A DNA stretch of 64,000 nt. Origin: Prunus persica. Its lineage: Eukaryota > Streptophyta > Magnoliopsida > Rosales > Rosaceae. Under the pieces are notes generated by a model, which ran no database searches, had not been told where the DNA came from, and saw nothing but the letters and a program-made list of their open reading frames with translations. Positions 16,874 to 31,974 of this stretch are shown piece after piece. The stretch lies in NCBI RefSeq assembly GCF_000346465.2, contig NC_034015.1, forward strand, positions 20,708,462 through 20,772,461, given 5' to 3'. Each line of letters starts with the position of its first letter. Positions within the stretch are counted from its first letter, which is position 1. The translations under genes were made by a program, and so were the position numbers.

Positions 16874-17828
16874 TTCTGCTTTATTTTCAAGCTTCCGAGT
16901 TTTCCTCTTAATTTTCAAACGCAACGTTTGCGCCTCAGGCGTTTATCTTTGCCACATGTATGATGTAACCCTTCGTATTTGATTTTTAGGACACCGCCTC
17001 AGTCTATGTGGCCACTGGTCAATGACTTTTTTTTAATAGAGTTGTGTGGTCAATGACTTGTATAATTTGCTTTCCAACAAAAAATCTTGTGTACGTCGGC
17101 CCCTTCACCCGAATTTGACTCCCTCTTTGTAAACGAGTTAGACTATCGCATTGTTAAATTCAAAAAGAATTATTTAGTTTAAATTATAATTAATTTTTTC
17201 AATTTTTTTATAAAAAAATTTCTTATTAAAAAAAGCGATAATCTACTAAATACATACAACCCTAACCATTTGAATCCCTTCATAATTCAAGTACTTGGAA
17301 GTTATCAACACCACCTTGTCTTATTGCGAGGTTACTGGCCAAAGAGTAAACGAAACAAATAACACAAGTAATAATTTATGATTTTGAAGACGTCATTTAT
17401 ATAACATTACAACAAGTGCCTTTTGGGATTGTCAAAATCGAAGGATGGTGACGATGCCAAGTGTGGAATTCCAGTTGGCACAATATTTGTTGAAGTGGGC
17501 CTGGTCAAGGATTTGGGTTTGATTGATTGGAATTCAGCGTCTCCACGCTAACATCATGCACCAGTTCTGTATTTTTATTATTAAATGAAAAAGAAACGTG
17601 AAAATTTGGGTCAATAGATTTGCACAAGATTTTTGTTAATTAATTTTTATCATTGTGTTTGTGTTGTGTGTGGGGGCTATGGTGATGGACTTCAAAGCCA
17701 TTTTTAGAGTGCATCTCTCTCTTATCAACCCCAAATATATAGGAGATGCCAAATTAGTTTTGATTGACAACCTAATTTAATGGTTATCTTTCATTTATTT
17801 ACCTGTCATCTCTCTCTCTCTCTCTCTC
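16874..17828. other. Intergenic DNA, no gene seen
   Basis: Promoter side of the ethanolamine kinase gene followed by AT-rich DNA. A CT microsatellite at about 17811-17828 abuts the broken F-box gene. No gene recognised. Confidence 0.5.
17688..17717. repeat. Left copy of a 30-bp direct repeat flanking the F-box pseudogene
   Basis: The segment starting GACTTCAAAGCCATTTT and ending GTGCATCTC recurs at 19663-19691 with a one-base indel. The two copies bracket the broken F-box gene about 2 kb apart. Flanking bases also show weaker similarity (TATGGT before both). Confidence 0.75.
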
Positions 17829-19505
17829 GTGCTTTTGACTAATCAAGTCGGAGGAATTGGGGATGAGCACGACTTGGAATTGGTGGCGGCGGAGGAGGAG
17901 GACCGAATCAGTAAGTTGCCACATGAAGTTGTTGTTAGTATAGTACTGTCACTATTGACCCTAAAGGAAGCAGCAGCGACCCGTATCCTTTCTAGGCGAT
18001 GGCGGTGTGTCTGGGCTGGGCATCTACTACGACTCTCAATTTAGACGCTGTTAACTTTGAGGACCGTAACACTTTAGACTACTTCTATAGACTTGATGAA
18101 AATATACTAAACCAAGAAGGCCGTAAGTACGTCAATTGGGTGAATCGGGTGCTGGAGCAGCATAGAGGCCGAAGCATTGAACGTTTCCGGGTTATCTTTT
18201 TTCTAGACAAGGGCTTTACAAGTGACATTGATAAATGGATTCAATTTGCAATGGAAAAGAGAGTTCAAGTACTTCAGCTGGACTTGTTGGCAGAATGGGT
18301 GAATTACAGTCCATATGACTATGCGTTTCCCTACAAACTATTGGGAATGGAAAAGGGATCTGCTTCGAAGCACCAATTTTCTGGCTTTCCAAGCCTAGCC
18401 TCTGGTGGATATTACAATAATAATATTAATATTGGTTTCAAGTCCCTCAAAGTTATTCGTTTTCGACATGTTGCTGTGACCGGGGAACTTGTTGAGTTCT
18501 TATTGTCCAACTATCCACTTTTTGAGCGATCGCATTGAAACATTTGGAGATAAAATATTGTCAACAACTCAAAAACATTGAGATTTCTAACGCAAACATT
18601 GTCTCATTTGTTTTTTGTGCATTTTTGGTACCATTGCATATCAAGAATGTAGCGCGGCTTGTTGAGGTAGCCATTAACAAGTTAGGCAATGATTATGGTG
18701 AATTCATAGAGTTTGCTTTCAGCCAACTTTCATCCTGTCTTTCTCATCTAGAGATTTTGAAGCTGGATATCAGAGAAGCGGTTAGTAAATAATCTCATGT
18801 GTCAGCTTTCTTTCTTCTTTACTTGCTCCTCATTTGGTTTGGTGGGTTGGGTTTTGTTGGAGGTGTACAATCCGAATCATCTATTTCCCATGCTAGCAAA
18901 TCTGAAGCATTTGCAATTATTAGTCGATGCAGACTACTATTTGTCCCTTGGTCGGTCAGCTTCTTTCATGAAGGCAGCTCCTTACATGCGGACACTAAAA
19001 TTTGGGGTATGCTATGCATGCATTACTTGATACGTACATTTCATTTCTCTTCATTCTATTATTTACGAATTACCAAATATTATTGTTGAACTGAATAAAT
19101 TACCAAAGTATAAAATGGAGAAGAAAAAGGAATTAGGGTTTTTCTTTCTAGTTCTTGTGACTAAAGCGTTGTTTCTTTGGTGCGGTGCAGTTGGGTATCG
19201 GAACACCCGATTGGAGGACAGCAATAATAGAAAAATCTACTGCCAAATGCCCCCATCACTACCTCAAGGAAGTAGAAATTTCAGGGTACCGAGGCTATGA
19301 ATGTTATGTTGAACATGTCATGTACTTGAAAATGAATGTTGTTGCATAGGGGAAGATTATTATAAATCCTGTCCGGTTTTGGTGTTGGCCTACTGGAATC
19401 GAGAGCAATGACCTACAAGTCAATGAGGAAGCGTATGCAAGAGAACATGCTATCCAATACCTTAAACAAAAACGGCCCTCTACCATACAATATGTATGCC
19501 TCTAG
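17829..19505 (+). pseudogene. Broken F-box/LRR (FBD-type) gene
   Basis: The translation in three frames reconstructs an F-box/LRR protein. The F-box is at 17905-18010 (ISKLPHEVVVSIVLSLLTLKEA...LSRRWRCVW), LRR-like segments follow, then exons at 18863-19006 and 19191-19505 with an FBD-like C-terminus. Damage seen: no in-frame ATG before the F-box; a frameshift at 18011-18020, where the five bases CTGGG are tandemly duplicated; a second frameshift near 18530; and an in-frame TAG at 19347-19349 with coding similarity continuing to the TAG at 19503-19505. Splice sites at 18781, 18861-18862, 19007 and 19189-19190 remain usable. F-box/FBD genes form large, fast-evolving plant families with many dead copies. 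Sequencing error could explain one lesion but hardly all four. Confidence 0.85.
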
Positions 19506-19662
19506 AAGTCAGTGAGGAGGAGGATGCAAAAGCTCAGATTATGCTATTAATAACTTATATTAGCTTTTTATTAGCCCTAGTATCAACTATTATACTCTGA
19601 TTTATGGTTTTTCCCTTGATTTATTTGGTTGGTATTAAATATTAGTTTTGAATATGGTAATT

Positions 19663-19691
19663 GACTTCAAAGCCATTTTAGAGTGCATCTC
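19663..19691. repeat. Right copy of the direct repeat flanking the F-box pseudogene
   Basis: Matches 17688-17717 in the same orientation apart from one missing T. Confidence 0.75.
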
Positions 19692-19723
19692 CCCATATAT
19701 ACACTACTTCAAATTCAGATTCT

Positions 19724-19789
19724 CTTGTAGTCATGCTACCTCTCTAATAGAGATGGATTCCGACCTCTATTAGAGAAGTGATATACAAG
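19724..19789. repeat. Short imperfect hairpin related to the neighbouring MITE
   Basis: CTTGTAGTCATGCTACC leads into CTCTAATAGAG and is mirrored by CTCTATTAGAG leading to ATACAAG. The same ACCTCTCTAATAGAGGTGG core occurs in the terminal arms of the MITE at 20012-20418, so this is probably a small or internally deleted relative. Confidence 0.55.
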
Positions 19790-20011
19790 ATGGCATACGC
19801 AGTATGCCCAACTAGTATATAAAGTAGCTCTTTATATTTCAATTATTTTGAAGTTCTAAACTTCACCCAAATATATTATCTTAAAGGTTTTTTTAATTTA
19901 TTTTCACATTTCCTGAAAAGTGTTTTGAACAATTATAAAGTGTTAAAATGATAAAGAGTGGATGGTTACCATAAATTAATTGAAAAAGAAAAGGAGAAGT
20001 ATTTATTTTAG

Positions 20012-20418
20012 GGAAAATGCTAGGCTTACCACATTTTTTATACCACAATTGTACCACCTCTCTAATAGAGGTGGGCCCCATTGTATTGGTGGGCGAATAA
20101 TGCTACTCTTACCACATTTGTATACCACATCTTTATACCATCTTATGTGGCAACTGAGGTGGACGACCACATCAATTAAAATTATTAAATATTTTCTTTT
20201 CTTTTATGATTTATTCTAGTATTTGTTTTTCTAATTTTCTTAATTAAAATACACTTCATTGATTTAATTGATGTGACATATAATATGGACATGTCACATC
20301 ATGTGGTATAGAAATGTGGGATAAAAATGTGGTAAGTGTTACTCATTGGTGGGCTCCACCTCCATTAGAGAGGTAGTACAATTATGGTATGAAAAATGTG
20401 ATAAGCCTAGCATTACTC
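20012..20418. mobile_element. Outer MITE with 9-bp target duplication
   Basis: Terminal inverted repeats begin near AATGCTAGGCTTAYCACATT at both ends and extend inward about 70 bases through a CTCTAATAGAG segment. Flanking 9-base direct repeats TTATTTTAG lie at 20003-20011 and 20419-20427. Nine-base duplications fit the Mutator (MULE) superfamily or a related group; the superfamily is inferred from TSD length and terminal-repeat form only. There is no coding capacity. A second element is inserted inside it. Confidence 0.75.
20094..20344. mobile_element. Inner MITE inserted into the outer MITE
   Basis: The 9-base sequence ATTGGTGGG occurs at 20085-20093 and 20345-20353, flanking a ~251-base AT-rich element. 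Its ends carry imperfect inverted repeats (ACTCTTACCACATTTGTATACC against ..ACACTTACCACATTTTTATCCC). Removing one ATTGGTGGG plus the insert restores the outer element as a compact hairpin. The terminal sequence CTTACCACATTT is shared with the outer element, so both belong to related families. Confidence 0.7.
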
Positions 20419-20586
20419 TTATTTTAGATGTTTATAGGATTTGATGGACCAACCCATGAACCATGGTCCACGGGCCTCTATTTTTGTTACAATGGGGCCG
20501 AAGCCCAACTGCTTTTAGGCTTTGTACCATTCTTTCCAACCTTCTTGCGCTAGCGCTCTCTCTCTCTCGCTCTCGCACACACAGAG

Positions 20587-23190
20587 ATGATGATGCAGAG
20601 GCAGCTGTTGAAGAAGCTCAGTTTCAGACCTCCCAATGGAGTATCTCAATTCAATCAACGGGTCCGTACATATTTTCCACTTTCCGAAGCTACTTTCGGC
20701 AAATTATCATTTATTTATATTTTCATTTGCTTACTTTTGTTCATTTGATTTTCAGAGAGAAATGCACAGCAGGAACAAGAAGGCCATGGAGTTGATAGCC
20801 AAAGGGTGGAGTGCTCTAAAGGAAGTGGACAGAGTTATCGATTATTGCGAGCTCAATGATAGCCGCCTCATCCCTCTATTAAGGGTGTGTAATGTGTATG
20901 GATCTTTATAGTTGTGTTTTCCATGCATTAAAACAAAAACAAAAACCCAGTTCTGAATTTATGGTTTTGTTAGTGAAATTGAGACAATTATTTGTTTTCT
21001 GATCTAACATTATGCATTAACATGTCTCTTTCTGTTATTTGAATCAACATCAGGCAGCAAAGGAGAACTTTGAGTTGGCTCTAGAAGCTGACAACTCAAA
21101 TACCCATGCCAGGTATTGGTTGTCCAAATTGCATTTGAAATACCATGTCCCAGGTGCTTGCAGAGCTATGTAAGTCTACTATCTTAATCCTTTTACTCAT
21201 TGATAGTTGCCATACATATTACTACTCTGTAATTTTTCACCAGACATCTAGATCAGCATTTGAGAAAAGAAAAAAAGAGAGAAAGGAATGAAGGAAAAAG
21301 AGGTCATGGAATTGATGCTCTTGCCATTTTTGTCATAACAGAGGAGCTGCTTTGTTAGTTGAAGCGGCGAATATGGGTGATTCGGATGCACAGTATGAAC
21401 TAGGTTGTAAGCTTAGAGTTGAGGTATGCCCTGATGAAGCAATTTGTATTTGAAGTAGAGAATTTTAGTTGTGTGGATTGATTTAGCTTTCTGAGTATTA
21501 ATTTTATGTTTCCAAGGTGTACCGTAATAGTCTTGCATGCACTCTAATGGCTCCTGTGCCTAACTCTTCCCCTACTAGCACACTGTTCTTTTGGTTTAAA
21601 TTAGGGCTTTGCCAATTGTTTTATCACATGTCTTTCTTTTCTCCTTTTCACTTTTTACCTATACAATGACTTTGTGATGTTTTCTGGCTGCGGTTTTGGT
21701 TAGAATGAACACGTCCAATCGGATCAACAAGCTTTCCATTATCTGGAGAAGGCTGTTGACCAGGTATGTTTCTATAATGCAGAAACTTTAATGCTTCTGA
21801 AATTTGTTTCGAATCCTTACCTGAGCTTGCTATATTCTAGTTGCATCCAGGTGCTCTTTATCTTCTGGGTGCCGTGTATCTGACGGGGGACTGTGTGAAG
21901 AAAGATGTTGCCTCCGCATTATGGTGTTTCCATAGGGCATCAGACAAGGTAAATGCTGCTCCCTGTTTCAGTGATGGAACATCAATGAGGGATATGCATG
22001 TTGGTGGAAACTAAGTAATGGTCATAAAATTTGACATTGTTTAAACAATTGTTTTATTAGTTACAGATTTTCATTGGGCAAAAATGGTGAATTCTGAAGG
22101 CTTAGATGTACTTGATAGATTATTCTGTCATTTAACTATATGTACTTAAACTTTTCACATTTTCTTGGCTTGAACAGCCTCTTTCTTCCATTTGCAAAAC
22201 AAGTGCCAAGTTTCATGATCCAAATGCCAAAAAATAAAATAAAATTGAAGGGAATTCAACTGCATAGATAATTACTGGTGCATTGTATGAATAACCTGAC
22301 TGAATATTTCCGAAAAACAAAACTTTACAAATTTTTGTGTATACATATGCGGAACCTCATCTTATGTTCAACTATTGTACCATTTTAAACTGTTCTTGCT
22401 TTTAATACATGCAGGGGCATGCTGGTGCAGCTATAGCATTTGGGTCTCTTCTTCTTCAAGGTCTATTCTTCCAACCATGCTTCTTTTGTTTTATTTCCAG
22501 ATTTTTTTTCTTTAATTAAAAATAAAAAAAACATTTTGTATCCATAGAATAGACAATCATGACTCTGACATGACATTTTTGGTTGCACAATTCTATGTGG
22601 GATGATATGCACTCATAGATGGTGTACCACCATTAGTGGCTAGGAAGGGTGATTGGGAGATTCACTCACTGTAAGGTCCTCTTTGGTGATCATCCTATTT
22701 TTGAGAAAATAAAATAGTTCTAAACACAGATATTATGTAGCCAATGGTCAAACAAATCCCATGGCTATATTTGAGTTGTCTGCATTCCACCATAGGAGAT
22801 GGCAACGTGGCAGCCGAAGTCATTTCCTATCCATTTTCACTTTTCAATATGGAGATTCTTCATATGGAAATAATGGTTGCTTGCAGCACCCATAATTTAT
22901 TTTTCCTCTCCCAATTTTGTGAGATTTTTATACAATTAATGGCATAATTGCATGTCTTAGGTGTTGAAATCCCAGAATCTGTGACGAAGTTTGTTTCCAA
23001 GAGGGGTTCTTTGGCCAGAACGGCAAGAAAGAATGGAGAAAGCCTTGTAACAGATCCCATTGAGATGGCAAGAGAACGGTTCCACATTGCTGCGAAAGGG
23101 GGATGTGATCTAGGACTGAAATGGTTGGAAAGACTTGAGGAGGAAGAGAAGCATCTGTTGACCGGAACTGAAATGGTTGAACAGACTTAA
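20587..23190 (+). CDS. Sel1-like repeat (TPR-like) protein
   Basis: Eight coding exons: 20587-20661, 20756-20884, 21054-21169, 21342-21423, 21704-21763, 21841-21948, 22415-22460 and 22961-23190. Together they give 281 residues with all phases consistent. The body contains Sel1/TPR-like helical repeats: [80 protein letters not shown] and [20 protein letters not shown]. Such repeats form superhelical protein-binding scaffolds; the partner here is unknown. The start codon is the least certain part. Three ATGs in a row open the first exon and its donor (GTCCGT) is weak, so translation might instead begin in exon 2 at [11 protein letters not shown]. Confidence 0.8.
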
Positions 23191-24551
23191 GGAGGAAATG
23201 AAGACTGATAACTGGACAATGTACTGACTGGATACAGCTCTTCACAGCTCTTCCTTTAATCTCGTGACTGTATTGATATGCGTCGGTATAAACATATGGC
23301 ACAATCCGAGAGACAAATTTGCTTCGCAAATGTTGGAGTGCAATGCTGTCATGAATGACCAACTGGAAGGTTACTGATGTGGTGTGCTCTTTTGTATATA
23401 TTTGATGTATACTTTGGGAATTGCCATCCATCATGCCTAGCAAATCTTTAGATGTATTGTGCCAGATTGATGATGGTTCAATTGACCAAGGATATGTTAG
23501 TACAAATATTTCTAGGAACTATGGAGATTGGAAGAATGATTTGCTCTACTATTTTGATGCTTGTTCCTGGACTTAAATCATGTTGAAGCTTACTATTCCT
23601 TCTGATTTCTAAACAAAGATAGCAAAGCGCATCTTAAATATAGATTAAGATTAAAATATTTTTTTTTTTTTAAAGGATGAGTTTTGGGAGGTCCCCAAAT
23701 TCAAATAATTTAACTATTTTCTATTCTAACAAGAAAAAAGAGTTAGTTTATTTATTTATTTCGGAAGATTAAATCAAAATTAAGATGTGGGCCTATACTT
23801 CTACTAGGGGTTAATCGAATCATGCATAGGCTAGCCAACATGCTGAATTCCGATTCTACCCTCTTGGCCATTGGGCTTCTCTATTAGTGAAGTCCACTCG
23901 CATTCAGTACGCGTGTGGAGCACCAAAGAGCCCCACAGTTTCCCACAAATATCGCTGGTCCATTCAGGAAGATATTTGCAGAAATGCAATCGCCTAAGCT
24001 AATCTCTACCCGTATGTCTCCTGCACGACCCACTCGCAGAGCTCCAAGTCATGCTAAACAGGGATCCCGTACGACATAAAATTGAGAAGTAAAGGACAAT
24101 TTCGCAAAACAAAAATTCGCGGGCGTTTCATGGCTCATGGACGCGCGCGCATTAATGAACGTGCAAAACGACGCTTCTCCACTCTCCCCACATACTTCGC
24201 CTGAGAGTCCTGCCCTCTCGGAAAGAGAAGCGAAACGTCTCTCTCTCTAGATTCGAAGGGGTTTTTAGGGTTTTGCAGCTTCTTTAACTTTATGGGAAAT
24301 GAAAAGAAGAGAGAGAGAGTGATTTTACTACATACTGCAACTTTTTTTCATCATCGTCTCAGTCTCTTTCACCAAAATAGGTACACCATTTTGATATTCG
24401 AGCCAACCCCTCCACGACGTCAGTCCGTACAGCTTCTCTCCCCTGCATTTTTATATAGACAACACATCCCTACATTCTCTCCTTCATTTTTCATCTTCTC
24501 TTTTTAGCTTGAGCTCTGTTTCGTTGTTTCTTTGAAGAAAACCCCGTCGCA
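23191..24551. other. 3' end of the Sel1 gene and promoter/leader of the helicase gene
   Basis: No extra gene. The Sel1-protein 3' UTR probably extends a few hundred bases. A telo-box-like TTTTTAGGGTTTT near 24260 and a CT-rich leader precede the helicase start; such elements are common upstream of plant translation-related genes. Confidence 0.5.
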
Positions 24552-28128
<3,577 letters not shown>

Positions 28129-29205
28129 GTATGCAGTGCACAACACCATGAAATATTATATACTTGCTGGTGGCATATTTACGTAGGGTATATGATAACC
28201 ATATCAATTGATAAAGGTAGATATAGTTGCTGCAGACAAGTTGGAGATTCAACAAACCCAATGGTCATTTGTGTTTTGGAAGATATGATCAAAGTATGGT
28301 GTAGCTTGTTTCATTGGGTGTTTGTCTTTTGTCATCCGTTTGAATTGAAATTATTGTCGCAGATGTAGAGCAGAGCAGCCTCATTTTGTACAACTCCACT
28401 CAGCTTGTTTTTATAGCTGCTGTTATATAAAGCAGAATCTCAGGTTAATAGATTCATGCCCAAGTGCAGTTTAAAATTAAAATGAAATGGCCGTCGTTTC
28501 AATTTCATTTTAGTTTATGTTTAATATCAATTCTTCACCTTGATGAGATTTTTAGAGGGATTTCATCATGTTGAAAATAACCATTCAAAATTTCAATACC
28601 GTGTTGGTTGTTAAACAACTGGTGGCTACGTCAACATACTTTTGCCAGAACTGTTTCCACAAGCATGTGTTCAAGTGAACTTTCTCTTCTGCACTGCCCG
28701 TTACCAAAATAGCAGATCAGATTGATGGCGAGATGTTCACTTAAGCTCTAGTTATATTTCTTCGACCAAAAAGAAAAAAAAAAGCTTTAGTTATATTTCT
28801 TGATACATGTATACATTTATATGTAAAGATTATTTTTTCCAACACCCTGAATTTCAACTTAGTTTCATTCATCACAGCTTTTCATGTCGATGAAGATGAT
28901 GATGCAAGACTCCTGTCATATGTTTATAATGATCTGATGAGATCTGAGACATGATTGATAGCAGTTGGATTAGAATAGGTAGAATGGGGGCCAATTGGCC
29001 AATACTCCCCAAACAAAACTAATAGCAAGCACTATAAGCAAAACAGAGTGCACTGAAGGTGGAAGGGACTCAAAGATGGAACATACCAGCTCAAGATTCA
29101 GAGCAAGGTTAGCTAGTGAGTCAGCCTCATTTTTCAGTTTATGAACTAAAAACTACCTACCTTTCAATCGATTGAAAAATTACAGACTCTGCGGTTTTCA
29201 GCGTA
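28129..29205. other. Convergent 3' ends, no gene seen
   Basis: Lies between the stop codons of the helicase (+) and the nucleotide carrier (-). AT-rich UTR-like DNA with no recognisable coding sequence. Confidence 0.5.
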
Positions 29206-31074
29206 TTAGATTTCTTCCTCGTTCTCAGTCAGTATCCGCTTGCATGCCTCGTAGCACATGAAGGATATTCCAGCAGCAGGGACCAATTTCATGTAGCTTG
29301 GCCCCAACCCTCTGTATAAACCAGCAATTCCTTCACTCTCAAGTGTGCTAGAAAGAGCATGAAGTATGTCCTTGTATTGTCTCCCATTCAGAGCCCCGAC
29401 CTGCATTTTCTTTCTAGCCACCTCAAGTGGGAAAGTTGCACTGCTTGAAATTGCAGCAGCTGCTGACCCGATTAAGAGCGTCGTTATATTTCCGATTTCC
29501 TCCTTTTTGAAAGCGTTCTTGTAAGCTTTTGAGAGTGCATCATAAGCAAAGTAATTGGCGGCAGCATATGGAATTACTCCAATTAAACTCGGGGTGAGGC
29601 CTCTATACAGTCCTGCAGGTCCCTCCTCTTGGACAATTTTAGAAAATGCGTGAAAGAAGTTTTGGTACACTCCTCTCTGCAATCAACATAAAAACCTGTG
29701 AGTACTGATGCAAAGAAAAGAAGCCAATAAATTCAATAATCCTTTTCAGGCTCCGGCTTACCTGCACGGTTAATCGTGTTTTTAACAATTCCAGAGGGTA
29801 TGTACACAAGGTTGAGCTAAATCCAGCAACAGCTCCTGCGATTGATGAAGCGGGAATAGGGATTTTCAGCTCCTCCCCAGGTCGAGTCAAGTGCTTATTA
29901 ACCGTATCATAAGCGAATAACTGCACAAAGGTTCAATCAGCAAATGAAAATATTTACCAAATAGTGCAGTTCAGAAATATGCAGTGTTTAGATAGGCAGG
30001 AACCAGACCAATCAGATTTGAAAATCTATAGAACTACGAAACATATATTTTACGGAGAGAAAAAAGATCCCAAAGAAGCATACTAGAGCTTCAGCTAATC
30101 AGTTGAGTAATTATGTGTGCTAATCCACTGATTCTCCAAGTAATATCCCAGCTCCCAATAAATTCAAGAGAAGGCCAACGCCATCGTCGTCAATATCTCT
30201 GGCTGATCAAATATTAATGTAGAAATCTCAGCCTAGTGCTGGATCTGGTGCACAAGCAATAAATAAAATTAATAGCATCTCACAACAGAGGGAAAAGAAG
30301 CAAATCAGTGAATGAAATACTTCTCAGCTGAATAATTCACTGCATAGAGATTTTTGACAAGAATTAAACCAACAAAATACAACCATACAGAATGAAATAT
30401 TTGTTCAACTTAACAAGTCTTCCAGCACAAGTCTACTTACTCAAAGATTGTTGCAATCAACTATCAAACTTCAAATGTAAAACACAACATTCTTGACCTC
30501 ATACCTCAATAGCCTTGCTTGGGGCAACCCGGATGACATTGACCAAAGTACCCCTGAATAAGCCTTGCCATCCATCAGTCTCCATAATAGATTGAAATAC
30601 TTGAGAACTGGAGTGACCACAGCTCCCCGCCATCAAATGGGTCCTTATTGTCTCCAATGGTGCAACCGCAGCGCGCGACACCACGCCTGCTATTGCTCCA
30701 CTGAACAACCTTCTCAATGATGCATTCCCAATCTTAATTTTCAATTTCAAACCACCCCTTTTGTTGTTCTTGAGCAGCTCTTCTTCTCCAAGGTCCAATG
30801 CCTCTCCTTCCACCAACTCATCAACCCTGCCAATCCGCAAACCAAAATCCGGAGTTGGCATATATTTCATGTATGTGGAACTCAGAAGCTTTGTGCTTTT
30901 ATCTATAGGATTCTGTGGATTTGGTGTAATAACAAACCCCCTTGCTGCTTGACCAACGCTTGCAAACAACCCACCAGCGTGAGATGCAGGACTTCGATTG
31001 ATCCTAATCACAGAACAAGATAACACAACACCGTTGGTTGCATTTTCAGTGCCTTGCAATCTTCTTCTACCCAT
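29206..31074 (-). CDS. Mitochondrial-carrier-family adenine nucleotide transporter, BT1-like
   Basis: Member of the mitochondrial carrier family, BRITTLE1 branch, which moves adenine nucleotides (or ADP-glucose in cereals) across plastid or mitochondrial inner membranes. Three exons, 31074-30505, 29920-29762 and 29676-29206, encode 399 residues. Three carrier repeats are seen, each with the PxExxR/K signature: APLETIRTHL, YPLELLKTRL and FPLEVARKKM. The BT1-specific core KIGNASLRRLFSGAIAG precedes the first repeat, and the terminal SFMCYEACKRIL matches the family. The ~110-residue N-terminal extension is variable and could hold a targeting peptide. Closest remembered relative is Arabidopsis At4g32400. 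Organelle and substrate are inferred. Confidence 0.92.
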
Positions 31075-31974
31075 TAATCCAAAGCTTGAAACTAAGATGT
31101 CTTCTTCAAGTATCCAATGTAGTAAGAATGTTGCTTTTGTTTTGTATGAACATATAAAAAGAGTTGGTTGGCTTAATGGGTATCAACAAAATTAGCAAAA
31201 GGACGTTTCTTTTTCGGAATAAGAGAGCATAAGGTACGTGAGATTTTCAATACAGAGATTGCTACATGGTCTGCATGAAGAATGAAAAACTATAAGAAAA
31301 GGCTCTCCTCTCCGCAGACTGCAGGAATAAAGAGGGATGATGTGCTCTTCAGAAGAACGGCTTCTGTATTGGTTGGTCTCTGTTTTTCTTTGTGCGTACG
31401 GTATGAGAAGAAGAGCACGTCTTGCTCCCAATATTGCAAAACTAGGAGAGCCAATTATATTGGAGTATTTTTTTGAGTTTGAGATTAAAGGGCAAGTGGG
31501 GTTTATTTTTTGTGGTTCATGATCCCTCTTATTTTTTCCGTTTACAATAATACTTAATTTAAGATATAACTCAAATACTTGGATCCGCTTTACTAAATCC
31601 ATATATCAGATGAATTATCCACTTGTGATGAATATAAAAATTGAACTTTTGGTTGTCGATGTTCCATTCCAAATTACTATGTGGAGAGGACGAAAGTTGT
31701 TTTGTGCCATAATTCATTGGAAGACTCATCAACTACACGTGGACACATTATGAACTTGGAAATCCATATCTCCAAGGACATGTAGACCATAGAAATTCCA
31801 CCTTCCACACACATGTAAATATACATAAGAGAGAGAGAGAGAGAGGGAGATTGAATACTTTTCTCCTGAAAAATAAAGCAGTCTTACACAAAAACTTTTG
31901 ATTCCAAATAATTAAACTTGTAGAACCTACTTCAAAACTCCAACAGCTTATCATTGTTATCACTAATAATAACT
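31075..31974. other. Promoter side of the BT1-like gene and 3' side of RRS1
   Basis: No gene seen. A GA microsatellite lies near 31828-31848. Head-to-tail arrangement on the minus strand: RRS1 ends at 31975 and the carrier begins at 31074, leaving 900 bases. Confidence 0.5.
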
